Made by a program: the position numbers and the translations under genes. This document shows, one piece after another, positions 9,266 to 18,447 of a stretch of 64,000 nucleotides of DNA (position 1 is its first letter; each line of letters opens with the position of its first letter). Source of the DNA: Serpens sp035497915 (GTDB taxonomy: Bacteria; Pseudomonadota; Gammaproteobacteria; Pseudomonadales; Pseudomonadaceae); NCBI RefSeq assembly GCF_035497915.1, contig NZ_DATJCS010000048.1, positions 1 through 64,000 on the forward strand, in the 5' to 3' direction. The notes beneath the pieces were generated by a model. That model was not told the DNA's origin. It saw nothing but the letters and a program-made list of their open reading frames with translations, and did not search any database.

Positions 9266-9505
9266 ATGGGTCTGGTTCGCCTGCTGTTGTTCGTTGCCCT
9301 GCTCGTTGCGGCCTTCTGGCTGTGGCGTCGCTACATCCGCCCTGCCCTGCGCGCGCAGAAACAGACGCCACCTTCGGCCGATCCCCGCCCCATGGTGCGC
9401 TGCGCCCACTGCCAGACCCATGTCCCGCTGTCGCAGGCGCTGAAGGACGGTGACCGCTGGTTCTGCAGCCAGGCCCATCTGGAACAGGATCACCGTCAGC
9501 CGTGA
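9266..9505 (+). CDS. PP0621-family small membrane-anchored zinc-ribbon-like protein
   Basis: 79-residue protein. Residues 3-22 form one membrane segment (LVRLLLFVALLVAAFWLW), followed by a basic stretch and then a small Cys domain: CAHCQTHVPLSQAL followed by WFCSQAHLEQ. This layout is that of the PP0621 family found immediately upstream of pilS in pseudomonads. Function is unknown; the C-x-x-C plus F-C-S pattern suggests a metal-binding treble-clef-like fold facing the cytoplasm. The stop TGA overlaps the GTG start of pilS, so translation is probably coupled. In-frame upstream codons from about 9026 belong to the nadE shadow and are not used here. Confidence 0.78.
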   Translation: MGLVRLLLFVALLVAAFWLWRRYIRPALRAQKQTPPSADPRPMVRCAHCQTHVPLSQALKDGDRWFCSQAHLEQDHRQP

Positions 9506-11117
9506 TTGCGCTTGGCGTCACGCTTGGCCTTGATCCCGGCCAACGGGCGCTGCGCCTGTACCATCTCTATCGCCTGGGCGTCGGCCTGCTGCTGGTGCTG
9601 CTGATTTCCAGCAACCTCGACCACCGCCTGCTGGAACTGGCCCACATCCAGCTGTTTCGCTTCGGCAGCTGGACCTACCTGATCCTCAACATCATCGCCG
9701 CGCTGCTGGTGCAGCGCGCCCAGGGTCCGCAGTTCTTCGCCATCGCCCTGCTCGACGTGCTGCTGCTCGGCGCGCTGTTCTACGCCGCCGGCGGCATGCC
9801 CAGCGGCCTGGCCAGCCTGATGATCATCGCCGTGGCCATCGCCAACCTGCTGCTGGCCGGCCGCAGCGGTCTGCTGATCGCCGCCGTGGCCGCGCTGTCC
9901 GTGGTGCTGCTGACCTTCCAGCTGAGCCTCAGCCAGCCGGCCGCCAGTAGCCAGTTCATCCAGGCCGGCGCGCTGGGCGCCCTGTGCTTCGCCGTGGCGC
10001 TCACCGTGCAGAGCCTGGCCCGCCGCCTGCAGGTCAGCGAACGGCTGGCGCGCCAGCGCGCCGACGATGTGGCCAATCTGGAAGCCCTCAACAGCCTGAT
10101 CCTGCAGCGCATGCGCACCGGCATCCTGGTGCTCGATCCGCAGCATCACGTGCTGCTGGCCAATCCCGGCGCCCGGCAGATGCTGGGCCAAGCGATCGGC
10201 GACCAGCCGTTGGACAGCGTCTGCCCCGAGCTGCTCGAACGCCTGCGCCAGTGGAGCTACAACCCCAGCCGGCGGCCGCAGAGCCTGTCCTGCGGCGAGG
10301 ATGCGCGCACCCTGCAGCCAAGCTTCGCCAGCCTGCAGCATGGCCAGGCGCTCAACACCCTGGTGTTCATCGAGGACATTTCTGAGATCACCCAGCACGC
10401 CCAGGAAATGAAACTGGTGTCCCTGGGCCGCCTGACGGCCGGCATCGCCCACGAGATCCGCAACCCGCTGGGCGCCATCAGCCACGCCGCGCAGCTGCTG
10501 CTCGAATCCGACGAGCTGCCCCAACCCGACCGGCGTCTGGCGCAGATCGTCCAGGACCAGTCGCGGCGCATGAACCACGTGATCGAGAACGTGCTGCAAC
10601 TGTCGCGGCGCCGCCAGGCCGCGCCGCAGCTGCTCGACCTCAAGTACTGGCTGCACCGCTTCGCCAGCGAGTTCCGCCAGAGCGCCACGTCCGACCAGCA
10701 GCTGCACCTGCAGACCGCCGGCGGCAGCATCCAGACGCGCTTCGACCCGCACCAGCTGACGCAGATCCTCAGCAACCTGGTGCAGAACGGCCTGCGCTAC
10801 AGCGCCCGATACAACGCGCGCGGCCAGGTGTGGATGCGCCTGTACCGCGACCCGGACAGCGACCTGCCGGTGCTGGACGTGCTCGACGACGGCCCCGGCA
10901 TCGACGCCGACCAGCAGCAGCACATCTTCGAGCCCTTCTACACCACGGACAGCAAGGGCACCGGCCTTGGCCTGTACCTCTCCCGCGAGCTCTGCGAGAG
11001 CAACCAGGCCCGCCTCGCCTACTACCCGCGCCCCGAGGGCGGCAGCTGTTTTCGCATCACCTTCGCCCACCCCCGCAAGATGAGCTGGACACCCAGCCCT
11101 AACAACAAGAGCCAGAC

Positions 11118-11121
<4 letters not shown>
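9502..11121 (+). CDS. pilS: Type IV pilus two-component sensor kinase PilS
   Basis: Inner-membrane histidine kinase that controls pilin transcription through PilR. The N-terminal 180 residues contain about six membrane segments and no periplasmic sensor domain, as in PilS. A PAS-like linker (MRTGILVLDPQHHVLLANPGARQML) follows, then the H-box GRLTAGIAHEIRNPLGA with phosphoacceptor His317. ATP-binding motifs are LVQNGLRYS (N box), LDDGPGID and GTGLGLYLSREL. Length 539 matches the family. The start is a GTG overlapping the upstream stop (GTGA), with AGGA about twelve bases before it. The gene overlaps pilR by four bases. Confidence 0.92.
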
Positions 11122-12455
<1,334 letters not shown>

Positions 12456-12479
12456 ACCCCGATCAGATTCAGCGCCCTC

Positions 12480-12818
12480 GGCCGGCGTAAAGCCGGCCCT
12501 ACAGAGGCCCACCCAGCGTGCAAGCGACACGGCCCCCTGTAGGGCCGGGTTTATCCCGGCCGACGCGGGTAGGAACGACACCGCAACAGAGATCCAGCGC
12601 CCTCGGCCGGCGTAAAGCCGGCCCTACAGATGCCCCCACCCAGCGTGCAAGCGACGCCGATCTCCCTGTGGGGCCGGGTTTATCCCGGCCGACGGTGGTG
12701 GGGGCCGAGCCGGGGCGTGAAGGTCAACTCCGCTGGCCGGCATAAAGCCGGCCCTACAACGTTTCTCCGATCTGCCGAGCGGCGCCGTGAACCTGTAGGG
12801 CCGGGTATATCCCGGCAG
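12480..12818. repeat. Array of six family B palindromic repeats
   Basis: Six copies in alternating orientation at 12480-12503, 12538-12563, 12605-12628, 12667-12691, 12736-12759 and 12794-12818. The odd copies read GGCCGGCxTAAAGCCGGCC, and the even ones read GTAGGGCCGGGTTTATCCCGG. The spacers also repeat: the text around GCGCCCTCGGCC and ACCCAGCGTGCAAGCGACxC recurs, so part of the block is a duplication. No gene is visible between pilR (12455) and hsp20 (12919). Confidence 0.9.
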
Positions 12819-12840
12819 CGGCTCATCCGTCGGACGGCAG

Positions 12841-12869
12841 CGTGAATCCCCCGCGGCTAGGCTCATATG
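12841..12869 (+). promoter_or_regulatory. Candidate sigma-32 heat-shock promoter of hsp20
   Basis: CGTGAA (12841-12846), a 15-base spacer and CTCATATG (12862-12869) resemble the sigma-32 consensus CTTGAA-N13-15-CCCCATNT. It lies about 50 bases before the Hsp20 start. Each box has one or two mismatches, so this is a suggestion only. Confidence 0.4.
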
Positions 12870-12918
12870 GAGTACTGGCCCACCCGGGCCGCATCCCACG
12901 GAAAGAGGAGGCTCCAGC

Positions 12919-13347
12919 ATGAAATCACTGATGACGCGCGGAAATCTGTTCGACGACTTCTTCAAGGACTTCGCCCCCGGCTTCTACGTCCAGCCGCTGC
13001 ACGGCGACGCCCTGCCCTCGCCCTCGCAGATCCGCATCGACGTGAAGGAAACCGACGAGGGCTACAGCATCGAGGCCGAAGTGCCCGGCGTGAACAAGGA
13101 CAACATCCAGGTCTCCATCGACGGCAACCAGGTCAGCCTGCGCGCCGAAGTCCAGCAGCTCGACGAGCAGAAGGAAGGCGAACGCGTGTTGCGCTCGGAG
13201 CGCTACTACGGCTCGGTGTCGCGCAGCATCCAGCTGCCGGCGGAAATCGACACCGACCAGTGCAAGGCGCGCTACGAGAATGGCGTGCTGAAACTGACCC
13301 TGCCCAGGAAACAGGGCGGCAGCTCGCGCCAGCTGAGCATCGAATAA
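12919..13347 (+). CDS. Hsp20/alpha-crystallin small heat-shock protein
   Basis: ATP-independent holdase chaperone of 142 residues that binds unfolding proteins as oligomers. The alpha-crystallin domain spans about residues 36-140. It starts IRIDVKETDEGYSIEAEVPGVNKDNI, has the family motif ENGVLKLTLPR near residue 124, and the phenylalanine position of the conserved loop is taken by YYGSVSRSIQLP. The N-terminal arm MKSLMTRGNLFDDFFKDF is the usual oligomerisation tail. A strong AGGAGG lies seven bases before the ATG. It is monocistronic, between a repeat array and the convergent iclR-type gene. Confidence 0.9.
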   Translation: MKSLMTRGNLFDDFFKDFAPGFYVQPLHGDALPSPSQIRIDVKETDEGYSIEAEVPGVNKDNIQVSIDGNQVSLRAEVQQLDEQKEGERVLRSERYYGSVSRSIQLPAEIDTDQCKARYENGVLKLTLPRKQGGSSRQLSIE

Positions 13348-13358
13348 ACCCGCGCCAC

Positions 13359-13383
13359 GGCAGGCGGGCACGCCCCGCTTGCC
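13359..13383. terminator. Candidate hairpin between convergent genes
   Basis: GGCAGGCGGG-N5-CCCCGCTTGCC can pair over ten positions (one G-T) between the stops of hsp20 and the IclR gene. There is no clear T tract on either strand, so Rho-independent function is uncertain. Confidence 0.35.
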
Positions 13384-13388
13384 GCCTG

Positions 13389-14132
13389 TCAGGCCTGGCG
13401 ACCGATGGCGCGCTCGATGCTGCGCTTGCACTCCAGCAGCGCGGTGCGGATTTCTTCCGAACGGTGGACGCGCGCGGTCGGCGCCACCACCGCCACGGCG
13501 AACAGCCCCATGTAGGTGTCCACCACCACCGCGTACGAGCTGACGCCTTCCAGCATCTCATCGGACCCACTGGCCCAACCGTCGGCGCGGATCGCCGCCA
13601 GCTGATCGCGCAGCTCGGCGGGCGCCTCCGGCAGCAGGTGCTCCAGACAGGCGTCCGGCTCCAGCGCCAGCAGCGCCCGGCCCGCCGCCACCCGGATAGC
13701 CGGCCCGTGGGCGCCGATGGGCAGCACCACGCGCAGCTCCCGCTCGGCCACGATGCGCTCGATGATCTGCACCTGATCGCCGGAGCGCCGGCACAGGCAG
13801 ACCGACTCGCCCAGCTGGTCGGACAGCGCGGCCAGCAGCGGCCGGGTCTGGGAAATGATGTCGCACTGCGTCTGGTTGATCAGATGCCCGAGCGCCGGCC
13901 CGAGGCGAAAACCGCCGCCCGGCCCCAGCGGCTCGACCATCAGCTCCTCCTGCAGCGCGTTGATGATGCGCTGCACCGTGGAGCGCGGCAGGTCGACGAG
14001 CTGGGCGATGGCCGCCAGGCTCAGCCCCTGCGGGTTCTTGCCCAGCACCCGCATGATGGCAGCGGAACGGGCAATCACCTGGATACCGGATTGCCGGCCC
14101 ATGTCCAGGGCTTCCTCGGAAACATCTTTCAT
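13389..14132 (-). CDS. IclR-family transcriptional regulator
   Basis: DNA-binding regulator of about 247 residues. The N-terminal winged helix-turn-helix reads SAAIMRVLGKNPQGLSLAAIAQLVDLPRSTVQRIINAL. The C-terminal ligand-binding domain follows and includes RVAAGRALLA and the end SSYAVVVDTYMGLFAVAVVAP-type strand region typical of IclR effector domains. The probable start is ATG 14132 (MKDVSEEALDMGRQ), with only a weak AAAAG ribosome site. A start at MGRQSG is also possible. It is divergent from pagL with about 175 bases between, so pagL or itself are natural targets to test; this is inference from position only. Confidence 0.85.
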   Translation of the reverse strand: MKDVSEEALDMGRQSGIQVIARSAAIMRVLGKNPQGLSLAAIAQLVDLPRSTVQRIINALQEELMVEPLGPGGGFRLGPALGHLINQTQCDIISQTRPLLAALSDQLGESVCLCRRSGDQVQIIERIVAERELRVVLPIGAHGPAIRVAAGRALLALEPDACLEHLLPEAPAELRDQLAAIRADGWASGSDEMLEGVSSYAVVVDTYMGLFAVAVVAPTARVHRSEEIRTALLECKRSIERAIGRQA

Positions 14133-14308
14133 CTTTTGACACACACTGATCGGCGGGGCACCTACTGTAATGACCCTGCGCGCCCCGGGGCAATCGTGCA
14201 CAGATCCCGGACCAGAGCCCGCGCCCGAGGTTGACGAAAATACTCGGCCTCTTTAGATTCCGCATCCCGATACAGCATTCCACTTAGCGATACAGATCGG
14301 AGTTTTTG

Positions 14309-14827
14309 ATGTCACGCCCGCTGCTCCTCTCGCTACTCGGCGCCGGCTGCCTGTTCGGCGCCACCGCCGCCTCCGCCCTCGACGGCTCGGCCGCGCTGGG
14401 CACCACTGCCCAGGGCGAACTGACCTACCGCCTGGGCGTGTCCCGCGACTGGCAACCCCGCTGGCTGGAAAGCGACCTCGGCCATCTCGGCGGTTACTGG
14501 GACGCCGCCTACACCCACTGGCAGGCGGGCGAACACAGCGCGGCGCACAGCCTGTCCTTCAGCCCGGTGTTCGTCTACGAATTCGCCGCCCCGGGAGCGC
14601 GCCCCTTCATCGAGGCGGGTGTGGGCGTGGCGCTGTTCTCCGCCACGGACGTGGGCCACCGCAACATGAGCTCGGCGTTCCACTTCGAAGACCGCCTCGG
14701 CGCCGGCCTGCGCCTGGCCGACGGAACCCGCCTCGGCCTGCGCGCCATCCACTACTCCAACGCGGGGCTGAAGATGCCCAACGAAGGCATCGAGAGCTAC
14801 GCGCTGTTCGTCAGCCGGCCGCTGTAG
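14309..14827 (+). CDS. pagL: Lipid A 3-O-deacylase
   Basis: Outer-membrane beta-barrel enzyme that removes the 3-O-linked acyl chain of lipid A. The 172-residue precursor has a signal peptide ending about SALD (residues 1-24). The catalytic triad is visible near the C-terminus as H148, S150 and E162 (RAIHYSNAGLKMPNEGIESY), with the 12-residue Ser-to-Glu spacing of P. aeruginosa PagL. The C-terminal residue follows the barrel pattern (ALFVSRPL). The start ATG is preceded by CGGAG; a TTG three bases upstream is in frame but not needed. Confidence 0.92.
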   Translation: MSRPLLLSLLGAGCLFGATAASALDGSAALGTTAQGELTYRLGVSRDWQPRWLESDLGHLGGYWDAAYTHWQAGEHSAAHSLSFSPVFVYEFAAPGARPFIEAGVGVALFSATDVGHRNMSSAFHFEDRLGAGLRLADGTRLGLRAIHYSNAGLKMPNEGIESYALFVSRPL

Positions 14828-15262
14828 CGGGCCCTGCCCGCGTCAGGCGGGCGGACCGCACTCATCCCGTGCTGCACGCCGAAGGCGTTTCGGAGATGCG
14901 CATTGGCATCCGGCTGCACCCTGAGCCGCTCGTGCCGCAGCCGTAGGGCGGGCGCTACTCGCAGGGCCGTCGCCTCCGCCACGGCCGTAGGGCGGTCAGC
15001 GCCTTTCTGGCCGCCGGGTGCACGCCGGCGCGACGTGTCACCTACGCCGCTCCGGGCCGTCTGGCTGGCTACTTTTCGAGCCCCACGGCATTCAGCATCA
15101 AGACCATGTCTCGCGCCGAGTCGATCAGGTCCTCGACTGGCCCCTTTCCCGGCGCCCGGGACAACGCCGTGCGCGTTGCATCTTCACGTGATGTCGCTCT
15201 GATGGCTTATGATCCGGCAGGCCAAACAGCCTCACGCCGAAGGACTTAGGGAGATTCAGGCA
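14828..15262. other. 435-base gap with repeat fragments, no convincing gene
   Basis: No reading frame here has a ribosome site or family resemblance. At 14986-15017 there is a copy of a third repeat type, CGTAGGGCGGTCAGCGCCTT followed by a GGCCGCCGG end. It recurs at 45577-45608 with two or three changes. The short duplicated words CACGCCGAAGG (14877 and 15234) are also present. The promoter of the NYN gene should lie in the last 100 bases. Confidence 0.6.
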
Positions 15263-16021
15263 ATGAATGGAAATCACGCCGAAGGAGACATGCGCGTCGC
15301 CGTACTGGTGGATTGCGACAACGTATCCCCGGACATTCTGGAACATGCCTTGCGCATCGCCGCGCAGTTTGGCCGGGTGGTCATGCGCCGCGGCTACGGC
15401 AACCACACTACCCTGGCCAACCGCTGGCAGGACGCGCTGGTTCGCCAGGCCTTCACACCTTGCCTGCAATACCAATACGCCGCCGGCAAAAACACCTCCG
15501 ACATCGCCCTGGCCCTCGATACCCTGGAGGCGCACTTCGACGACAAAGCCGACGCCTTCTGCCTGGTCACCAGCGACTCTGACTTTGCCTACCTGTGCCG
15601 CAAGCTGCGTGAGCGCGGCGCCATGGTGTTTATCGTCGGCGAAGCCAAAACTCCGGATGCCCTGCGCAACGCCAGCGACAACTTCTTCGAATGGGTCCGC
15701 GAAGAAGAGACCAGCAACGATAAAAGCGACACCACACCCAAACGCACCGAACCCAGCAAGCCCCCTGTGAAATTGCGTCCCCGCTTTGTGGTGGAAGCCG
15801 TCTCGCTGATGGCCAGCAACACCAGCGACGGCAAAGTATCCATGGGCGCCCTGGGCAACTACCTGCGCCGCACCGACCCGGCATTCTCGCCCAAGAACTA
15901 CGGCCACTCCGGCCTTCTGGACATGATCAAGACCTACGACCTGCTGGTTGCCAATCAGGAACCGGGTGGGCACTGGACGGTGATGTTGGCGGGCAGGGAA
16001 GAAAAGGTGGCGGCTGGGTAA
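15263..16021 (+). CDS. NYN-domain (LabA-like PIN) protein with OST-HTH-like C-terminus
   Basis: 252-residue putative ribonuclease-type protein. The N-terminal NYN/PIN domain starts RVAVLVDCDNVSPDI, with the first catalytic aspartates in VDCDN. It continues KNTSDIALALDTLE and CLVTSDSDFAYLCRKLRERG, giving the further acidic residues of the PIN fold. After a charged linker (residues 155-185) the C-terminal 70 residues look like an OST-HTH/LOTUS winged-helix (VSMGALGNYLRRTDPAFSPKNYGHSGLLDMIKTY), a domain that binds RNA. It probably cleaves or binds RNA in the cytoplasm. The start at 15263 has AGGGAG upstream. Confidence 0.82.
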   Translation: MNGNHAEGDMRVAVLVDCDNVSPDILEHALRIAAQFGRVVMRRGYGNHTTLANRWQDALVRQAFTPCLQYQYAAGKNTSDIALALDTLEAHFDDKADAFCLVTSDSDFAYLCRKLRERGAMVFIVGEAKTPDALRNASDNFFEWVREEETSNDKSDTTPKRTEPSKPPVKLRPRFVVEAVSLMASNTSDGKVSMGALGNYLRRTDPAFSPKNYGHSGLLDMIKTYDLLVANQEPGGHWTVMLAGREEKVAAG

Positions 16022-16177
16022 TGGATGGGACGGGAAAAATAAATTTTTGTCCTTGTAATACCACTATAACGACCTACCGTTTCGATAGAATAAGCTTCAT
16101 CTTACGGGGCAAGTAGAATTCGATGCCCTGATGGCAAGCCCATTCATCCAATAGCTTGATGGATCAGCACGATAAGC

Positions 16178-18025
16178 ATGCAAAAAATCATCCTCCTTTT
16201 GCTCCTATCAACTGCAGCTGCCTGCAGTACAAGCTTCCCTAACAAACCAAAAAACTTCAGCCCTAATAATGAATCCATCCGGAGCTCAATAGAAAAATCA
16301 GAAAGAGGAGAAGAAAATCGCAAAAAAAAAGCAAACTCTAAAGATCTTGAAAATAGATACTTAATACTTAAAGCAGCGATCCAAGGGGACCCCAGCGCCC
16401 AATATCGTATCGGCTACTTAGAAGAGCTGGACGGTGACTTCGAGTCCGCCTTTTCCTGGTACACCAAATCAGCCAATCAAGGGTATCCGCAATCTTACCT
16501 CGCCCTCGCCTTGGCCTATCAGGAAGGCAGAGCAGTCAGGCAATCGGCCACCAAATCGTTAGAGCTTCTAAGTAAAGCTGCAAACCTAGGGGTTGCCGAG
16601 GCCAAAACACGTCTTGGCCTTGCCTACCAAACAGGCAAAGGCGTGGAAAAAGATATTAACCAGGCACTATTCTGGCTAAGCCAAGCCGCCCAGCAAGGCG
16701 ACCCTTATGGTCAGGTTAACTTAGCAAACCATTACTACTATGGAACTACCATAAAACAGAATTACGAGCTAGCTTTTGATTTGTACATAAAGGCAGCAAA
16801 AAAAGGAATCGCCTCAGCTGAAAACCATGTCGGCCTTTCCTATCTGAACGGACATGGGATCAAGCAGGATTTTCCAGAATCTTTTTCCTGGTTCTACAGG
16901 GCGGCAGAAAAAGGTTACCGTTACGCACAGGCAAACGTTGGAGACTCCTATGCTATCGGGCGAGGTGTTGAACGAGATGATTCATTAGCGGCTGCTTGGT
17001 ATCAGAAATCCGCGGAGCAAGGCTTCAACGAGGCTCAGTACTCCCTTGGCAAGTTATATTATTTCGGTCGCGGGGTAGAGCGTAATCCAGAGCTGGCGTT
17101 CCACTGGATAAAAAAAGCCGCTGACCAGGGAAAAATAGAAGCACAGGTGTACCTCGCCACTTTCTATGACAAAGCAATAGGCACGCAAAGAAATCCAAAA
17201 CAGGCTTTTTTCTGGGCCAAAGAAGCAGCAAGCAAAGGGAATGCACAGGCAAAATTTTTTGTTGGCAATTTCTACAAAAGCGGTGTTGCGGTAAGCAAGA
17301 ATGAAAAAAACGCCTTCAAATGGCACCTGTCAGCAGCCGAAGACGGCCATATGCAATCCCAACGATTAGTTGGAAATGCATATGAGCTTGGATTAGGGGT
17401 GAAAAAAAACTACCAACAAGCTGCGCACTGGTATGAGAAAAGTGCTAAGCAAGGAAGCGCTGGCGCCCAAGCCGACCTCGGTAGACTCTACCTCCTTGGT
17501 CAGGGCGTAAATAAGGACCCTGAAGCGGCAAGAAAGCTCATTATCCAATCAGCCGAAAATGATTACAGCGTTGCCCAGATTGCCCTTGCCAATGCATACA
17601 GGCGCGGATCATACGTAGATAAAAATCCCGAGCTGTTCGTATTTTGGGCTACGAAAAGTGCTCAGCAAGGAGAATTTTCAGCCCAAATGATATTGGCGGC
17701 CGCACACCTACAAGGTCGCCAGATCCCTAAAGACATTCCAAAAGCAGCTTTTTGGTATGAAAAATCCATAACAGCATTCCAAGGCATCAAATTTTCTTCT
17801 CAAGCCAAAAAGTCAGCAGTAACAGTACAGCTAGCAAAAATATATGGCGGGCTGTATTTCCACAACTTAGAACACCCCGGCGAAATAGCGGAATTTGAAA
17901 GAATAAAGGAGAAGACTCCAAGCTATATAAGAAATCCCTCAGAGAAAGCGGCAAAAATCCGCATAATTAATTCAATCTCTGACGATGATGAAAGGGATGC
18001 TTTCAATGAGACCGAGGCTATCTAG
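16178..18025 (+). CDS. AT-rich Sel1-repeat lipoprotein
   Basis: 615-residue protein with a lipoprotein-type signal (MQKIILLLLLSTAAAC, Cys16) followed by a charged low-complexity stretch. From about residue 60 to 560 there is a run of more than a dozen Sel1-like repeats of about 36 residues each (A-x2-LG-x2-Y-x2-G-x-GV-x-K/R-D/N-x4-A-x2-W-x2-KAA-x-QG), which form an alpha/alpha solenoid used for protein contacts. Codon use is strikingly AT-rich (many AAA, AAT, TTA) compared with every neighbour. This points to horizontal acquisition. The ribosome site is weak. The last codons overlap the end of a transposase remnant on the other strand, so the present C-terminus may not be original. Confidence 0.8.
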   Translation: MQKIILLLLLSTAAACSTSFPNKPKNFSPNNESIRSSIEKSERGEENRKKKANSKDLENRYLILKAAIQGDPSAQYRIGYLEELDGDFESAFSWYTKSANQGYPQSYLALALAYQEGRAVRQSATKSLELLSKAANLGVAEAKTRLGLAYQTGKGVEKDINQALFWLSQAAQQGDPYGQVNLANHYYYGTTIKQNYELAFDLYIKAAKKGIASAENHVGLSYLNGHGIKQDFPESFSWFYRAAEKGYRYAQANVGDSYAIGRGVERDDSLAAAWYQKSAEQGFNEAQYSLGKLYYFGRGVERNPELAFHWIKKAADQGKIEAQVYLATFYDKAIGTQRNPKQAFFWAKEAASKGNAQAKFFVGNFYKSGVAVSKNEKNAFKWHLSAAEDGHMQSQRLVGNAYELGLGVKKNYQQAAHWYEKSAKQGSAGAQADLGRLYLLGQGVNKDPEAARKLIIQSAENDYSVAQIALANAYRRGSYVDKNPELFVFWATKSAQQGEFSAQMILAAAHLQGRQIPKDIPKAAFWYEKSITAFQGIKFSSQAKKSAVTVQLAKIYGGLYFHNLEHPGEIAEFERIKEKTPSYIRNPSEKAAKIRIINSISDDDERDAFNETEAI

Positions 18026-18129
18026 CCTTTGCACGAAAAGCACTACCGCAGGCACCGCAGCAGCAAGCCAGCGTGACCATGGCGGCGAAACTTCTTGCCA
18101 ACTTGTCGTAGCGGATACCGATCCTGCGG
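18018..18129 (-). pseudogene. IS5-type transposase C-terminal remnant
   Basis: Reading the minus strand gives NRRIGIRYDKLARSFAAMVTL and a short tail before a TAG at 18018-18020. This resembles the conserved C-terminal stretch of IS5-family transposases (RRIATRYDKLARNF-x-A-type). The preceding residues are out of frame or unrelated, and no inverted repeats or N-terminal part remain. The fragment abuts the end of the AT-rich Sel1 gene. The assignment rests on one motif. Confidence 0.5.
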
Positions 18130-18224
18130 TTGGGTATCGCTACGCAGGGCTTTATTCCCGGTGTTTTCCTCACTGGAGCGCACGAAGACATGCAGGCTCA
18201 GCAAGCGAACGCGGGAACAGGCAC

Positions 18225-18250
18225 AAAAAAACCGGCTCAAGGGCCGGTTT
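18225..18250 (-). terminator. Rho-independent terminator downstream of tRNA-Thr
   Basis: On the minus strand AAACCGGCCC-TTGAGCCGGTT is followed by a run of seven T. It lies about 55 bases beyond the 3' end of the tRNA gene. Confidence 0.8.
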
Positions 18251-18260
18251 CTCTGGGGTT

Positions 18261-18296
18261 TCCCGCATATCCGGGGTAATTCGGGAGTATGCGGGA
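18261..18296. repeat. Inverted repeat next to tRNA-Thr
   Basis: Perfect 9-base inverted repeat TCCCGCATA (18261-18269) and TATGCGGGA (18288-18296) around an 18-base centre. It lies between the tRNA and its terminator. It could be a transcript hairpin or a recombinase/regulator site. Confidence 0.6.
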
Positions 18297-18305
18297 GAAG
18301 GGTTC

Positions 18306-18381
18306 TGGTGCCGGAAACAGGAATCGAACCTGCGACCTTCGCGTTACGAGTGCGCTGCTCTACCTACTGAGCTATTCCGGC
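18306..18381 (-). tRNA. tRNA-Thr (anticodon CGU)
   Basis: 76-base cloverleaf on the minus strand. It has acceptor GCCGGAA paired with TTCCGGC, D arm GCTC-AGTAGGTA-GAGC, anticodon loop CTCGTAA with CGT, T arm with GGTTCGATTCC, and an encoded CCA end. It resembles E. coli thrW in sequence. Genes of this type are frequent integration sites. A forward reading frame that crosses it is an artefact. Confidence 0.93.
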
Positions 18382-18447
18382 GGCGGCGCGTAAGCTAGCA
18401 CTCCCCACGGCCCGAATCAACCGAGGCCAGGCCGCAAGCCGTTCATT

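Noticed and set aside
12480..12818. CRISPR array
   Set aside because: The repeats are palindromic, alternate in orientation, vary in the loop and have similar rather than unique spacers. No cas genes are in the window.
14903..15202. 99-codon plus-strand frame between pagL and the NYN gene
   Set aside because: Composition is Arg/Pro/Ala rich as in random GC-rich frames, it contains an intergenic repeat and has no family resemblance or ribosome site.
16022..18305. Intact prophage or integrative element at tRNA-Thr
   Set aside because: No integrase gene and no duplicated tRNA 3' end was found; only the compositional shift and a transposase remnant remain.
17985..18398. Plus-strand frame of 137 codons crossing the tRNA region
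   Set aside because: It reads through the tRNA-Thr gene in antisense and gives the well-known artefact peptide from tRNA shadows (CRKQESNLRP-type). No ribosome site.
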